Positions 1-10,446 of a stretch of 16,474 nt of DNA are shown piece after piece. Position numbers and translations under genes: made by a program. The DNA comes from CAZAYP01 sp964489425 [NCBI: uncultured Verrucomicrobiota bacterium] (GTDB lineage: Bacteria; Verrucomicrobiota; Kiritimatiellia; RZYC01): NCBI GenBank assembly GCA_964489425.1, contig CAZAYP010000105.1, forward strand, positions 1 through 16,474, written 5' to 3'. A model generated the notes under the pieces. The model was not told the DNA's origin and did not search any database. It saw nothing but the letters and a program-made list of their open reading frames with translations. Every line of letters starts with the position of its first letter. Position 1 is the first letter of the stretch.

Positions 1-1020
<1,020 letters not shown>

Positions 1021-1053
1021 GAGTCCTCGCTTTCTTTTTTGCATGGATGGCGA

Positions 1054-1082
1054 TCTATATTTGTTTTGCGGGGGTTTGACAA
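1054..1082 (-). promoter_or_regulatory. Sigma70-type promoter for ahcY
   Basis: Reading the minus strand, a TTGTCA -35 box (1077-1082) is followed by a 17-bp spacer and a TATAGA -10 box (1054-1059). Both boxes are five of six to consensus at the ideal spacing. The predicted leader is only about 27 nt, enough for the AGGA ribosome site but too short to hold a SAH riboswitch. The -35 overlaps a TTGACA on the plus strand. Confidence 0.65.
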
Positions 1083-1104
1083 GTGTTTTGGCGCGGCGCA
1101 AACT
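1076..1104 (+). promoter_or_regulatory. Possible weak promoter for the photolyase gene
   Basis: A perfect TTGACA (1076-1081) on the plus strand is followed 17 bp later by a poor -10 candidate CAAACT (1099-1104). If used, transcription would start within a few bases of the photolyase ATG at 1113, giving a nearly leaderless mRNA, which would agree with the lack of a ribosome site there. The TTGACA shares five bases with the opposite-strand -35 of ahcY, so it may be a coincidence of that box. Confidence 0.3.
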
Positions 1105-1112
1105 CACCGCTC

Positions 1113-2477
1113 ATGGAACCGGAACGGATCTCCCCGTTGAACCAGCACCCGCGGCGCGCGGGAACATACGTGCTGTACTGGATGCAGCAGGCGCAGCGCA
1201 CCGAGGACAACCTCGCGCTGGACTATGCCGTGCTCCGCGCCAACGAGCTGAACCAGCCGCTGGCCGTGGCGTTCGGCCTGACCGGCGGTTACCCCGAGGC
1301 CACGGCGCGCCACTACCTGTTCCTGCTCGAAGGCCTGCGCGACGTGGCCGCGGCGCTCGCGCGGCGCGGGATCCCGTTCCAGTTGCTCAACGCCCCGCCG
1401 GACGAAGCCATCCCGCGGGCCGCCGCCGGCGCCAGCCTGGTGGTGACAGACGCGGGCTACCTGGCCATCCAGCGCCAATGGCGCGCGCGGGTGGCGGACC
1501 AGTTGGCCTGCCAACTGGTCCAGGTGGAGACGGACGTCGTGGTGCCGGTGACGCTGGTTTCCGAAAAGGCGGAGTTCGCCGCCCGCACCATCCGGCCCAA
1601 AATTCACCGGCACCTGGACCGGTTTCTCCGCATCCCATCGCCCCCGCGGTTGCACTGGAGCGGCGCGTCGCCGCGGCTGCCGGCGGCGGGTCCGCTCCTC
1701 GACCCCGCCGATCCGGACGGCGCGCTCAAGGCCATCGCGCCGGCGGCCGGGCTACCGGTCACCCCCCTGTTCCCCGGCGGCCAGCAGGCGGCGCAAGCGT
1801 GCTTGAAGAAATTCGTCAAAGCCCATCTGCACTTTTATCATGAGCTGCGCAGCGATCCGTCCGCGGACCACCAGTCGCATCTGAGCCCCTACCTGCATTT
1901 CGGGCAGGTGTCGCCGCTGCGCGTGGCTCGGGCGGTGATGGAGTCCAAGGCGCCCCAGTCCTGCCGCTACGATTTCATGGAAGAGCTGATCGTGCGCCGG
2001 GAACTGAGCATGAACTTCGCGTATTACCAGCCGCGCTACGCGGAGTATGCGGCGGTGCCGGATTGGGCGCGCGCCACCCTGGCCGAGCACGCCGCCGACC
2101 CGCGGCCATACCTGTACACGACCGACCAACTGGAGCAGGCCGCCACCCACGACCCCTATTGGAACGCGGCCCAGCGCGAAATGGTCCAGACCGGCATGAT
2201 GCACAACTACATGCGCATGTACTGGGGCAAGAAAATCATCGAATGGACCGCCAGCCCCGAAGCGGCTTTTGCCACGGCCTTATACTTGAACAACAAGCAC
2301 GCCCTGGACGGCCGCGACGCCAACTCGTATGCCGGCGTGGCCTGGTGTTTTGGCCTGCACGACCGCCCCTGGGGCGCGCGCCCGGTGTTCGGCACGGTGC
2401 GCTACATGAGCGCGGCGGGCCTGGCGCACAAGTTTGACATCGAGAACTACGTGGCGCGGGTGGCACGGGCGGGCTGA
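1113..2477 (+). CDS. phrB: Class II deoxyribodipyrimidine (CPD) photolyase
   Basis: Light-driven FAD enzyme that reverses cyclobutane pyrimidine dimers in DNA. The 454-residue product has the class II signature from the start: RRAGTYVLYWMQQAQRTEDN with the AVLRANELNQPLAVAFGL strand (Rossmann antenna domain, about residues 10-60), then SHLSPYLHFGQVSPLRVA, MMHNYMRMYWGKKIIEW, and LDGRDANSYAGVAWCFG...DRPWGARPVFG near the C-terminus, which builds the FAD and lesion pocket. Length is normal for class II. ATG 1113 is preferred over an in-frame GTG at 1083 because the family begins just before RRAGTYVLYW; neither has a clear ribosome site. The gene ends 14 bp before a small, AT-richer two-gene module. 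The organism therefore probably meets light or inherited this gene laterally, since class II enzymes are patchily distributed. Confidence 0.95.
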   Translation: MEPERISPLNQHPRRAGTYVLYWMQQAQRTEDNLALDYAVLRANELNQPLAVAFGLTGGYPEATARHYLFLLEGLRDVAAALARRGIPFQLLNAPPDEAIPRAAAGASLVVTDAGYLAIQRQWRARVADQLACQLVQVETDVVVPVTLVSEKAEFAARTIRPKIHRHLDRFLRIPSPPRLHWSGASPRLPAAGPLLDPADPDGALKAIAPAAGLPVTPLFPGGQQAAQACLKKFVKAHLHFYHELRSDPSADHQSHLSPYLHFGQVSPLRVARAVMESKAPQSCRYDFMEELIVRRELSMNFAYYQPRYAEYAAVPDWARATLAEHAADPRPYLYTTDQLEQAATHDPYWNAAQREMVQTGMMHNYMRMYWGKKIIEWTASPEAAFATALYLNNKHALDGRDANSYAGVAWCFGLHDRPWGARPVFGTVRYMSAAGLAHKFDIENYVARVARAG

Positions 2478-2491
2478 CGCCAGGCGAGGCC

Positions 2492-2764
2492 ATGAATACT
2501 TTGGCAAGAATACGCGAGAAAGTACGACACAAGGATTACTATCTCTCCAGTCATGCCGAAGAAGAAATGTGGGCTGACCGTCTGGATTGCGAGGATATTG
2601 AGCACACCATCCTGAATGGCTGGATTGAGAAGCGCCTGACGAGTGACCCACGCGGGACGCGTTACCGGATTGAAGGCCCCGCAAAGGACAAGCGCATGGT
2701 GCACATCATTTGCCGCTTCGATGCGCAAGCTGAATTGCTTGTCATTACCGTGTATGCTCTATAG
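2492..2764 (+). CDS. DUF4258 domain protein, probable RelE-fold toxin-like partner
   Basis: A 90-residue protein with a DUF4258-like pattern: an N-terminal helix with YLSSHAEEEMWADRL (18-32), the region ILNGWIEKRLTSDPRGTRYRIEG (41-63), and a C-terminal strand pair ending VITVYAL. DUF4258 proteins are small basic proteins with a RelE/ParE-like fold, often paired with an antitoxin-like gene. The start has a GAGG site only three or so bases upstream. The next gene begins 9 nt after its stop (3 nt if the earlier ATG is used), and encodes a YgiT-type zinc-finger protein, the common partner of this family. Base composition is clearly more AT-rich than the photolyase before it, suggesting acquisition. 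Function as an RNase or translation toxin is inferred from family and context only. Confidence 0.78.
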   Translation: MNTLARIREKVRHKDYYLSSHAEEEMWADRLDCEDIEHTILNGWIEKRLTSDPRGTRYRIEGPAKDKRMVHIICRFDAQAELLVITVYAL

Positions 2765-2773
2765 GGTATGGCC

Positions 2774-2995
2774 ATGAAATGCGAGTTTTGCCAGGGGACA
2801 ACGGAAACGCGCAAAGTGCGCAAACAGCATTTATATCGAGGCCGGCTTTACATCGTCGAAAATGTGGATGCCGAGGTGTGCCGGGAGTGTGGCGAACGGT
2901 ACTTCCACGCGTCGACGCTAACCGCGGTTAACCGGATGCTGGGGCGCGCGCATAAGGTCAAAGAATTGTTGCAGGTAGAGGTTGTGGCCGTGTAA
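2774..2995 (+). CDS. YgiT/MqsA-type zinc-finger protein, probable antitoxin
   Basis: A 73-residue protein starting MKCEFCQGTTETRKV, with two CxxC knuckles (C3/C6 and a second pair in EVCRECGERYF) that match the zinc-binding N-terminal domain of MqsA/YgiT antitoxins. The DNA-binding helix-turn-helix C-terminal half of full MqsA is absent, so self-repression by the classic route is not expected; after the zinc domain only a short helix (STLTAVNRMLGRAHKVKELLQ) follows. ATG 2774 is preferred over in-frame ATG 2768 because AGGG (2763-2766) lies seven bases before 2774 but one before 2768, and because family members start MKC. The AGGG overlaps the stop of the preceding DUF4258 gene, suggesting coupled translation. 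Its role as the antitoxin is an inference. Confidence 0.8.
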   Translation: MKCEFCQGTTETRKVRKQHLYRGRLYIVENVDAEVCRECGERYFHASTLTAVNRMLGRAHKVKELLQVEVVAV

Positions 2996-2997
2996 CG

Positions 2998-3026
2998 GGT
3001 GCAGGCCGGCTTGGATGCCGGTGCCC

Positions 3027-3028
<2 letters not shown>
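2998..3028. repeat. Imperfect GC-rich palindrome between convergent genes
   Basis: A hairpin with stem CCGGC (3006-3010) and GCCGG (3017-3021) around a TTGGAT loop, with partly matching flanks (GGGTGC on one side, GGGGCA read from the other). It fills the 31-bp gap between the YgiT-type gene and carB and includes part of the carB TAG stop codon. It resembles dispersed extragenic palindromes; a terminator role is possible, but no T-tract is present on either strand. Confidence 0.45.
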
Positions 3029-6251
<3,223 letters not shown>

Positions 6252-6281
6252 GGTACCGCCTCGTTGCTAACAAGTCGTATA

Positions 6282-6310
6282 GTGCTATTGTTTTGGGACC
6301 CCGGTGTCAA
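6282..6310 (-). promoter_or_regulatory. Possible carB promoter
   Basis: On the minus strand a perfect TTGACA (6305-6310) is followed by a 17-bp spacer and a weak TAGCAC -10 (6282-6287). The predicted leader is about 25-30 nt and includes the GAGG ribosome site. A TATACG further downstream is closer to a -10 consensus but has no -35 at normal distance, so the exact -10 is uncertain. Confidence 0.4.
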
Positions 6311-6334
6311 TCATGGAGGGCGCCCCCGGGAACC

Positions 6335-6346
6335 CCGGCGCGCCGG
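6335..6346. repeat. Perfect 12-bp palindrome in the carB/sugar-operon divergent region
   Basis: CCGGCGCGCCGG is perfectly self-complementary. It sits between the carB -35 and the start of the methyltransferase gene, where an operator could act on both directions. In DNA this GC-rich short palindromes occur by chance, so a regulatory role is unproven. The only plus-strand -10-like sequence seen nearby is TGTAAT (about 6378-6383), without a good -35. Confidence 0.3.
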
Positions 6347-6420
6347 CCACAACCCTGGGTTGCAAAATTCGCGCCAATGTAATACACCCAAGCCAGCCGG
6401 AAACACAAGGAACCATGCAC

Positions 6421-7626
6421 ATGATCTGCCGGATTTGCGATCACCCGCAACTGGACGAGGCGCTGGACCTGGGGGTCCAGCCCTGGGCCAACCATTTCCT
6501 GCGGCCGGAGGAGGTGGGCTGCGAGCCGGCCTATCCCCTGCGCGTGGTCCACTGCCCCCGCTGCCAGTGCGCCCAGCTGGACTACACCGTGCCCAAGGAG
6601 GTCATGTTCAGCAACCACACCTACGTGTCCGGCACCACCCGCACCTTGCGCCAGCACTTCCTGGACACCGCCCGCGGCATCGACGCGGCCTTTTTCAACC
6701 AGGCGCCCGGCCGATCCGTGCTGGATATCGGGTCCAACGACGGCACCATGCTGGCGCAGTTCAAGGCCCTGGGCTACGACGTGCTGGGCGTCGAGTCCTG
6801 CGCGCCGGTGGCGCAGACGGCCCGCGACCAGGGCGTCCCGACCGTGACGGCGTTTTTCAACCTGGACACCGCCCGGGATCTCAACCGCAAGTTCCATGTC
6901 ATCCATGCCTCGGGCGTGTTCTTCCACCTCGAAGAGTTGCACTCCGTGACCGAGGCGGTGCGGGAGTGCCTGCGGCCGGACGGCGTGTTCGTGGTGCAGT
7001 TCCTGTACCTGAAGAGCATCGTGGACAACCTGGCCTTTGACCAAATCTACCACGAGCACCTGCTGTATTACACCGTGACCACCCTCAACCGGTTGCTGGC
7101 GCGCCACGGGCTGGCCGCGTTCGACGCCCACTGGTCGCCGATCCACGGCGGCTCGATCATCCTCATGGCCACGCATGCCGGCGCGCGCGCGGCCACCCCC
7201 CGCCTCGCAGACCTGCTGGCGCAGGAAGCCGCGTGTGGCATCAACGAGCTGGCCACGTGCCACCGCTTCGCCCGGGACATTCAAGCGCTCAAGACCCGCA
7301 CGCTGGCGTACCTGGACCAGGCCCGGGCCCGCGGGCGGCGCATTTATGGCATGGGCGCGCCGGTCAAGGGCAACACGCTGCTGAACTACTTTGGCATCGG
7401 CACGCAGTACCTGGACTTCCTGGTCGAAAAAAATCCGCTGCGCAAGGGGCTCTTTTCGCCCGGCATGCATATTCCGATCATCCTGGAAGACGCCGTGGCC
7501 GCGCCGCCGGACATCTACTTTGTGCTGGCGTGGAACTTCAAGAAAGAGATCCTCGCCAACAACCAGCCGCTGCTGGACCGCGGGGTGGAGTTCTTCTTCC
7601 CCGTGAACCCGCGCGAGGCGCTGTGA
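6421..7626 (+). CDS. SAM-dependent sugar C-methyltransferase with N-terminal zinc-binding domain
   Basis: Predicted to transfer a methyl group from SAM to a ring carbon of a nucleotide-linked keto-sugar, as TylC3, NovU and TcaB9 do. Three family parts are present in order: a zinc-binding domain with CRIC (C3/C6) and CPRC (C45/C48); a Rossmann SAM domain with VLDIGSNDG (100-108); and the C-terminal domain with GAPVKGNTLLNYF. The YHEH stretch (210-213) matches the active-site Tyr-His-Glu-His of TcaB9-type enzymes, where the last histidine acts as base. AAGGA at 6407-6411 lies nine bases from ATG 6421 but three from ATG 6415, so 6421 (401 residues) is chosen, which also suits the family start. 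Its stop overlaps the next gene's GTG by four bases. The actual sugar substrate cannot be read from the sequence. Confidence 0.92.
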   Translation: MICRICDHPQLDEALDLGVQPWANHFLRPEEVGCEPAYPLRVVHCPRCQCAQLDYTVPKEVMFSNHTYVSGTTRTLRQHFLDTARGIDAAFFNQAPGRSVLDIGSNDGTMLAQFKALGYDVLGVESCAPVAQTARDQGVPTVTAFFNLDTARDLNRKFHVIHASGVFFHLEELHSVTEAVRECLRPDGVFVVQFLYLKSIVDNLAFDQIYHEHLLYYTVTTLNRLLARHGLAAFDAHWSPIHGGSIILMATHAGARAATPRLADLLAQEAACGINELATCHRFARDIQALKTRTLAYLDQARARGRRIYGMGAPVKGNTLLNYFGIGTQYLDFLVEKNPLRKGLFSPGMHIPIILEDAVAAPPDIYFVLAWNFKKEILANNQPLLDRGVEFFFPVNPREAL

Positions 7627-8537
7627 AGATCGCGGTCACCGGCGCGCTCGGGTTCCTGGGCCGGCACCTGTGCCCGGCGCTGGAGCAGGCCGGCCACGAG
7701 GTGGTCCGCGTGGACTTGCCGGACTACGACCTGCGCCGCTCCGCCGCGCTCGACGCCCTGCCCGCGGCAGCGTTTGACCAAATCTACCACCTGGCGGCCT
7801 GGACCCGGGCCGGCGACTTCTGCCGCCGCCACCCCGGCGAGCAGTGGATCGTGAACCAGCAGCTCAACACCCACGTGCTGGCCTGGTGGCAGGAGCGCCA
7901 ACCGCAAGCCAAGCTGATGGCCATGGGCAGCAGCGGCTGCTACGCCCCGGAATCCGACCTGGTCGAGGAAAACTACCTCGCCGGCCAGCCCGTGCCTGAC
8001 CTGTTCGCCTATGCCATGACCAAGCGCATGCTCTACATCGGCCTGGAAACCTTGCGGCGCCAGTACGGCCGCCGGTACCTGTGCCTGTCGCCGTCCACGC
8101 TGTACGGCCCCGGCTATCCGCTGGACGGCCGGCCGATGCACTTTATCTATGATTTGATCCGCAAGATCGCCGCCGCCCGCTACGAGGGCGCGCCGGTGGA
8201 GCTGTGGGGCGACGGGTCGCAGGTGCGCGAGCTGGTGCTGGCGCGCGATTTCGTGGCCGCGGCCCTGGCGCTGGCCGCCAGCGCGGACAACGAGCTGGTC
8301 AACATCGGCGCCGGGGCGGGCCAGACCATCCGCTGGTTCGCGGAGCAGGTCTGCGCGGCCGTGGGCTATGACCCGGCACGCATTCGCTACGACCCGGCGC
8401 GCGCCGTGGGCGCGCCGGCCAAGGTGCTCAACACCGCGAAGCTGCGCCGCCTCTGGCCCGCCTGGGCGCCCACCCCGCCGGAGCAGGGCGTGCGCGAGGT
8501 CGTCGCCTGGTACCTCCGGGAGAAAGGGTACGCGTGA
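7623..8537 (+). CDS. NAD(P)-dependent epimerase/dehydratase, GDP-L-fucose-synthase-like SDR
   Basis: A 304-residue extended short-chain dehydrogenase acting on a nucleotide sugar. The nucleotide-binding motif is TGALGFLG (6-13), followed by HLAAW (56-60), the catalytic SSGCY region (103-107), and YAMTK (Y130, K134) as the YxxxK pair. The SSGCYAP...EE...GQPVP order and the SPSTLYGPG and VRELVLARDFV stretches are most like GDP-fucose synthase (Fcl/WcaG) and relatives, which epimerise and reduce keto-deoxy sugars. The start is a GTG sharing GTGA with the stop of the methyltransferase gene, and the following epimerase starts 4 nt after its stop, so all three are almost surely co-translated. Exact substrate and whether it reduces, epimerises or both are unknown; SDR family assignment is firm. 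Confidence 0.9.
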   Translation: MKIAVTGALGFLGRHLCPALEQAGHEVVRVDLPDYDLRRSAALDALPAAAFDQIYHLAAWTRAGDFCRRHPGEQWIVNQQLNTHVLAWWQERQPQAKLMAMGSSGCYAPESDLVEENYLAGQPVPDLFAYAMTKRMLYIGLETLRRQYGRRYLCLSPSTLYGPGYPLDGRPMHFIYDLIRKIAAARYEGAPVELWGDGSQVRELVLARDFVAAALALAASADNELVNIGAGAGQTIRWFAEQVCAAVGYDPARIRYDPARAVGAPAKVLNTAKLRRLWPAWAPTPPEQGVREVVAWYLREKGYA

Positions 8538-8541
8538 AGCT

Positions 8542-9600
8542 ATGAGCAACATCCTGATCACCGGCGGCTGCGGATTCATCGGGTCCAACCTCGCCGTGGC
8601 CTTGCGCCAGGCCGGGCACGAGGTCGTGGCGCTCGACAACCTCTCGCGCCGCGGGTCCGAGATCCTGCTGCGCCGCGTGCAAGACGCCGGCGCCGCGTTC
8701 CAGCACGGCGATATCCGCACCCCCGAGGATCTCGACCGGTTGCCCGATGACCTGGAGGTCATGATCGAGTGCAGCGCCGAGCCATCCGTGATGTGCGGCA
8801 CGCGCGGCGCGGATGCGCGGTTCCTGGTCAACAACAACCTGGGCGGCGCCGTCAACTGCCTGGAATGGGCGCGCCAGCGCCAAGCCCGGGTGCTGTTCCT
8901 CTCCTCCTCGCGGGTGTATCCGTATGACGCCATCAACCGGCTTGATTTTGAAGCCAGCCCCAACCGGTTTGTCTGCCGTGCCCAGGGGCCGGGCGTGGGC
9001 CCCGCGGGCATCAGCCCGGCGTTCCCGCTGGACGGGTACCGCTCGCTGTACGGCGCCACCAAGCTGGCGGCCGAACTGCTCCTGCGCGAGTACGCCGCGC
9101 AGTACGACCTGCCGGCGCTGATCCTGCGCTGCGGCGTGGTGGCCGGCCCGTGGCAACTGGGCAAAGTGGACCAGGGTGTGTTCACCTACTGGCTGGCCAG
9201 CCACTATTTCAACAAGCCGCTGAAATACATTGGATTCGGCGGCCACGGGCTCCAGGTGCGCGATCTGCTGCACGTGGACGACCTGGCCGACCTGGTGCAG
9301 GCGCTGTTGCCCGCCCTCGCCGCGGGCCGCGGCGACATCTATAACGCCGGCGGCGGCCCGGGCGCGGCGCTCTCCCTGCGCGAAACGACCGACCTGTGCC
9401 GGACCATCACGGACCACGCGTTTGAGATCGGCTCGGACCTGCAGGACCGGCCGGCGGACGTGAAATGGTACATCACCGACAACACCGCCACCACCGCCAG
9501 GTTCGGCTGGCAACCGCGCCGGGACGCGCGCCGCATCCTGCAAGACACCCACGACTGGCTGACCCGCCACGAGGCCGAGTTCCGGCGCTTGTTGGGCTGA
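8542..9600 (+). CDS. NAD-dependent epimerase, CDP-paratose 2-epimerase (CDP-tyvelose epimerase)-like SDR
   Basis: A 352-residue extended SDR. It has TGGCGFIG (7-14) for NAD, LDNLSRRGS and HGDIR (55-59), an SSS active-site strand (121-123), and YGATK (Y170, K174). The stretch LDGYRSLYGATK, the phrase DQGVFTYW and the later GFGGHGLQVRDLLHVDDL closely follow the layout of RfbE/TyvE, the enzyme that inverts C2 of CDP-paratose to CDP-tyvelose. ATG 8542 is 4 nt after the previous stop, with a purine-rich GGAGAAAGGG about 13 bases upstream. Together with the C-methyltransferase and the Fcl-like SDR it points to synthesis of an unusual deoxy-sugar. The nucleotide carrier and product are inferred, since no nucleotidyltransferase or 4,6-dehydratase is in the window. 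Confidence 0.88.
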   Translation: MSNILITGGCGFIGSNLAVALRQAGHEVVALDNLSRRGSEILLRRVQDAGAAFQHGDIRTPEDLDRLPDDLEVMIECSAEPSVMCGTRGADARFLVNNNLGGAVNCLEWARQRQARVLFLSSSRVYPYDAINRLDFEASPNRFVCRAQGPGVGPAGISPAFPLDGYRSLYGATKLAAELLLREYAAQYDLPALILRCGVVAGPWQLGKVDQGVFTYWLASHYFNKPLKYIGFGGHGLQVRDLLHVDDLADLVQALLPALAAGRGDIYNAGGGPGAALSLRETTDLCRTITDHAFEIGSDLQDRPADVKWYITDNTATTARFGWQPRRDARRILQDTHDWLTRHEAEFRRLLG

Positions 9601-9611
9601 GGGTTTGACCT

Positions 9612-10415
9612 ATGTTTACACTGAAACCTTCTTTCAAGCATCCGGGTTGGGTCCTGGTGGGCGTGGCGTTGTGGCTGGACTTGGGCCTCATGCTGTCCGC
9701 CGTGGCCAAGACTGCGCCCGCGCCGGCCGTGTTCATCATCGATTGTCCCCGCTGCCAGACCAAGGTGGCCGCCCATGAAAAAGGGCGGGCGGTTGGCCAG
9801 AGCGTGGATCCAGCGTCAGGTACGGTCTGCACCAAACTGCTGGTGGTGGGGTGCTGCCCGGTCTGTGATGAGCCGCTGGTGGGCGCGGCCCTGCAGGAGC
9901 CTGGCGCGGATCCGACCGGCGCCGTCCGCTGGTCCGATATGACCCGGGTGCACCCCCAGCCGGCGCGGGTGCCGAGCAGCGAGCATGTGCCGGCGGTGGT
10001 GCGGGCGACGTTGGAGGAAGCCGAGCGCGCCATGCAAGTCCACGCCTACACCGCCGCCTGCGTGATGTTTGGCCGGGCGCTGGAGGGGGTGCTGCACGAC
10101 GTGCTGTCCCGGGCTGCGGGCGCCAACGGCGCCACCCTGCCCCCGCCGCGGCAATTGATGATGGCCGAGAGCCTGCGGCTGATGAAGGAGTGGGACCTGC
10201 TGGATCCGCGGCTGTACGAGTGGTGCAAGGAGCTGCATGGGTTCCGCAACCTCGCCGCTCACCCCACGGACGTCGTCATCACCCGCGAGGACGCCACGGA
10301 TCTGCAGGCCCTGGTCTATGCCATCGTGGAATATACGTATGACATGACGGATCACTTGAACGCCCTGCACCAACGCACTACCCGTCAGCCGGCCGCCGGC
10401 CCCGATTCTCCGTAG
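9612..10415 (+). CDS. DUF4145 (HEPN-like) protein with zinc ribbon and hydrophobic N-terminus
   Basis: A 267-residue protein of unknown role. Residues 12-31 are hydrophobic (signal anchor or signal peptide, with AVA-K as a possible cleavage site at 30-33). A zinc ribbon follows, IDCPRC (C45/C48) and CCPVC (C82/C85). Residues about 120-255 form a helical DUF4145 domain with the RNLAAH motif (R212, H217), which fits the Rx4H active-site pattern of HEPN RNases; DUF4145 is, to my knowledge, grouped in the HEPN superfamily. The GAGGG overlapping the preceding stop lies eight bases before ATG 9612 and supports this start. An in-frame GTG at 9729 would instead give a typical cytosolic DUF4145 protein beginning just before the ribbon, but has no ribosome site. 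It is the last gene of the sugar operon; the link is unexplained. Confidence 0.75.
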   Translation: MFTLKPSFKHPGWVLVGVALWLDLGLMLSAVAKTAPAPAVFIIDCPRCQTKVAAHEKGRAVGQSVDPASGTVCTKLLVVGCCPVCDEPLVGAALQEPGADPTGAVRWSDMTRVHPQPARVPSSEHVPAVVRATLEEAERAMQVHAYTAACVMFGRALEGVLHDVLSRAAGANGATLPPPRQLMMAESLRLMKEWDLLDPRLYEWCKELHGFRNLAAHPTDVVITREDATDLQALVYAIVEYTYDMTDHLNALHQRTTRQPAAGPDSP

Positions 10416-10428
10416 GTCAAAGGCAAAG

Positions 10429-10446
10429 GAGGCGCTCAAGCGCCTC
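10429..10446 (-). terminator. Hairpin between convergent DUF4145 gene and pcnB
   Basis: A perfect 7-bp stem (GAGGCGC 10429-10435, GCGCCTC 10440-10446) with a TCAA loop. On the minus strand it is followed by CTTTGCCTTTG, a modest pyrimidine-rich tail, so it would best serve pcnB, whose TGA stop it overlaps. On the plus strand no T-run follows. It may be a weak bidirectional terminator. Confidence 0.42.

Noticed and set aside
1021-1053. SAH riboswitch upstream of ahcY
   Set aside because: The predicted leader is under 30 nt and no conserved SAH-riboswitch helices could be drawn.
1083-1112. Upstream GTG start of the photolyase gene
   Set aside because: It adds ten residues with no family counterpart and overlaps the promoter region.
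6304-6414. Upstream GTG extension of the methyltransferase gene
   Set aside because: It would run through the divergent promoter region; the AAGGA site and family N-terminus support the start at 6421 (or 6415).
7515-9185. Minus-strand frame of over 550 codons opposite the sugar genes
   Set aside because: Antisense to two clear SDR genes, with shadow-type composition.
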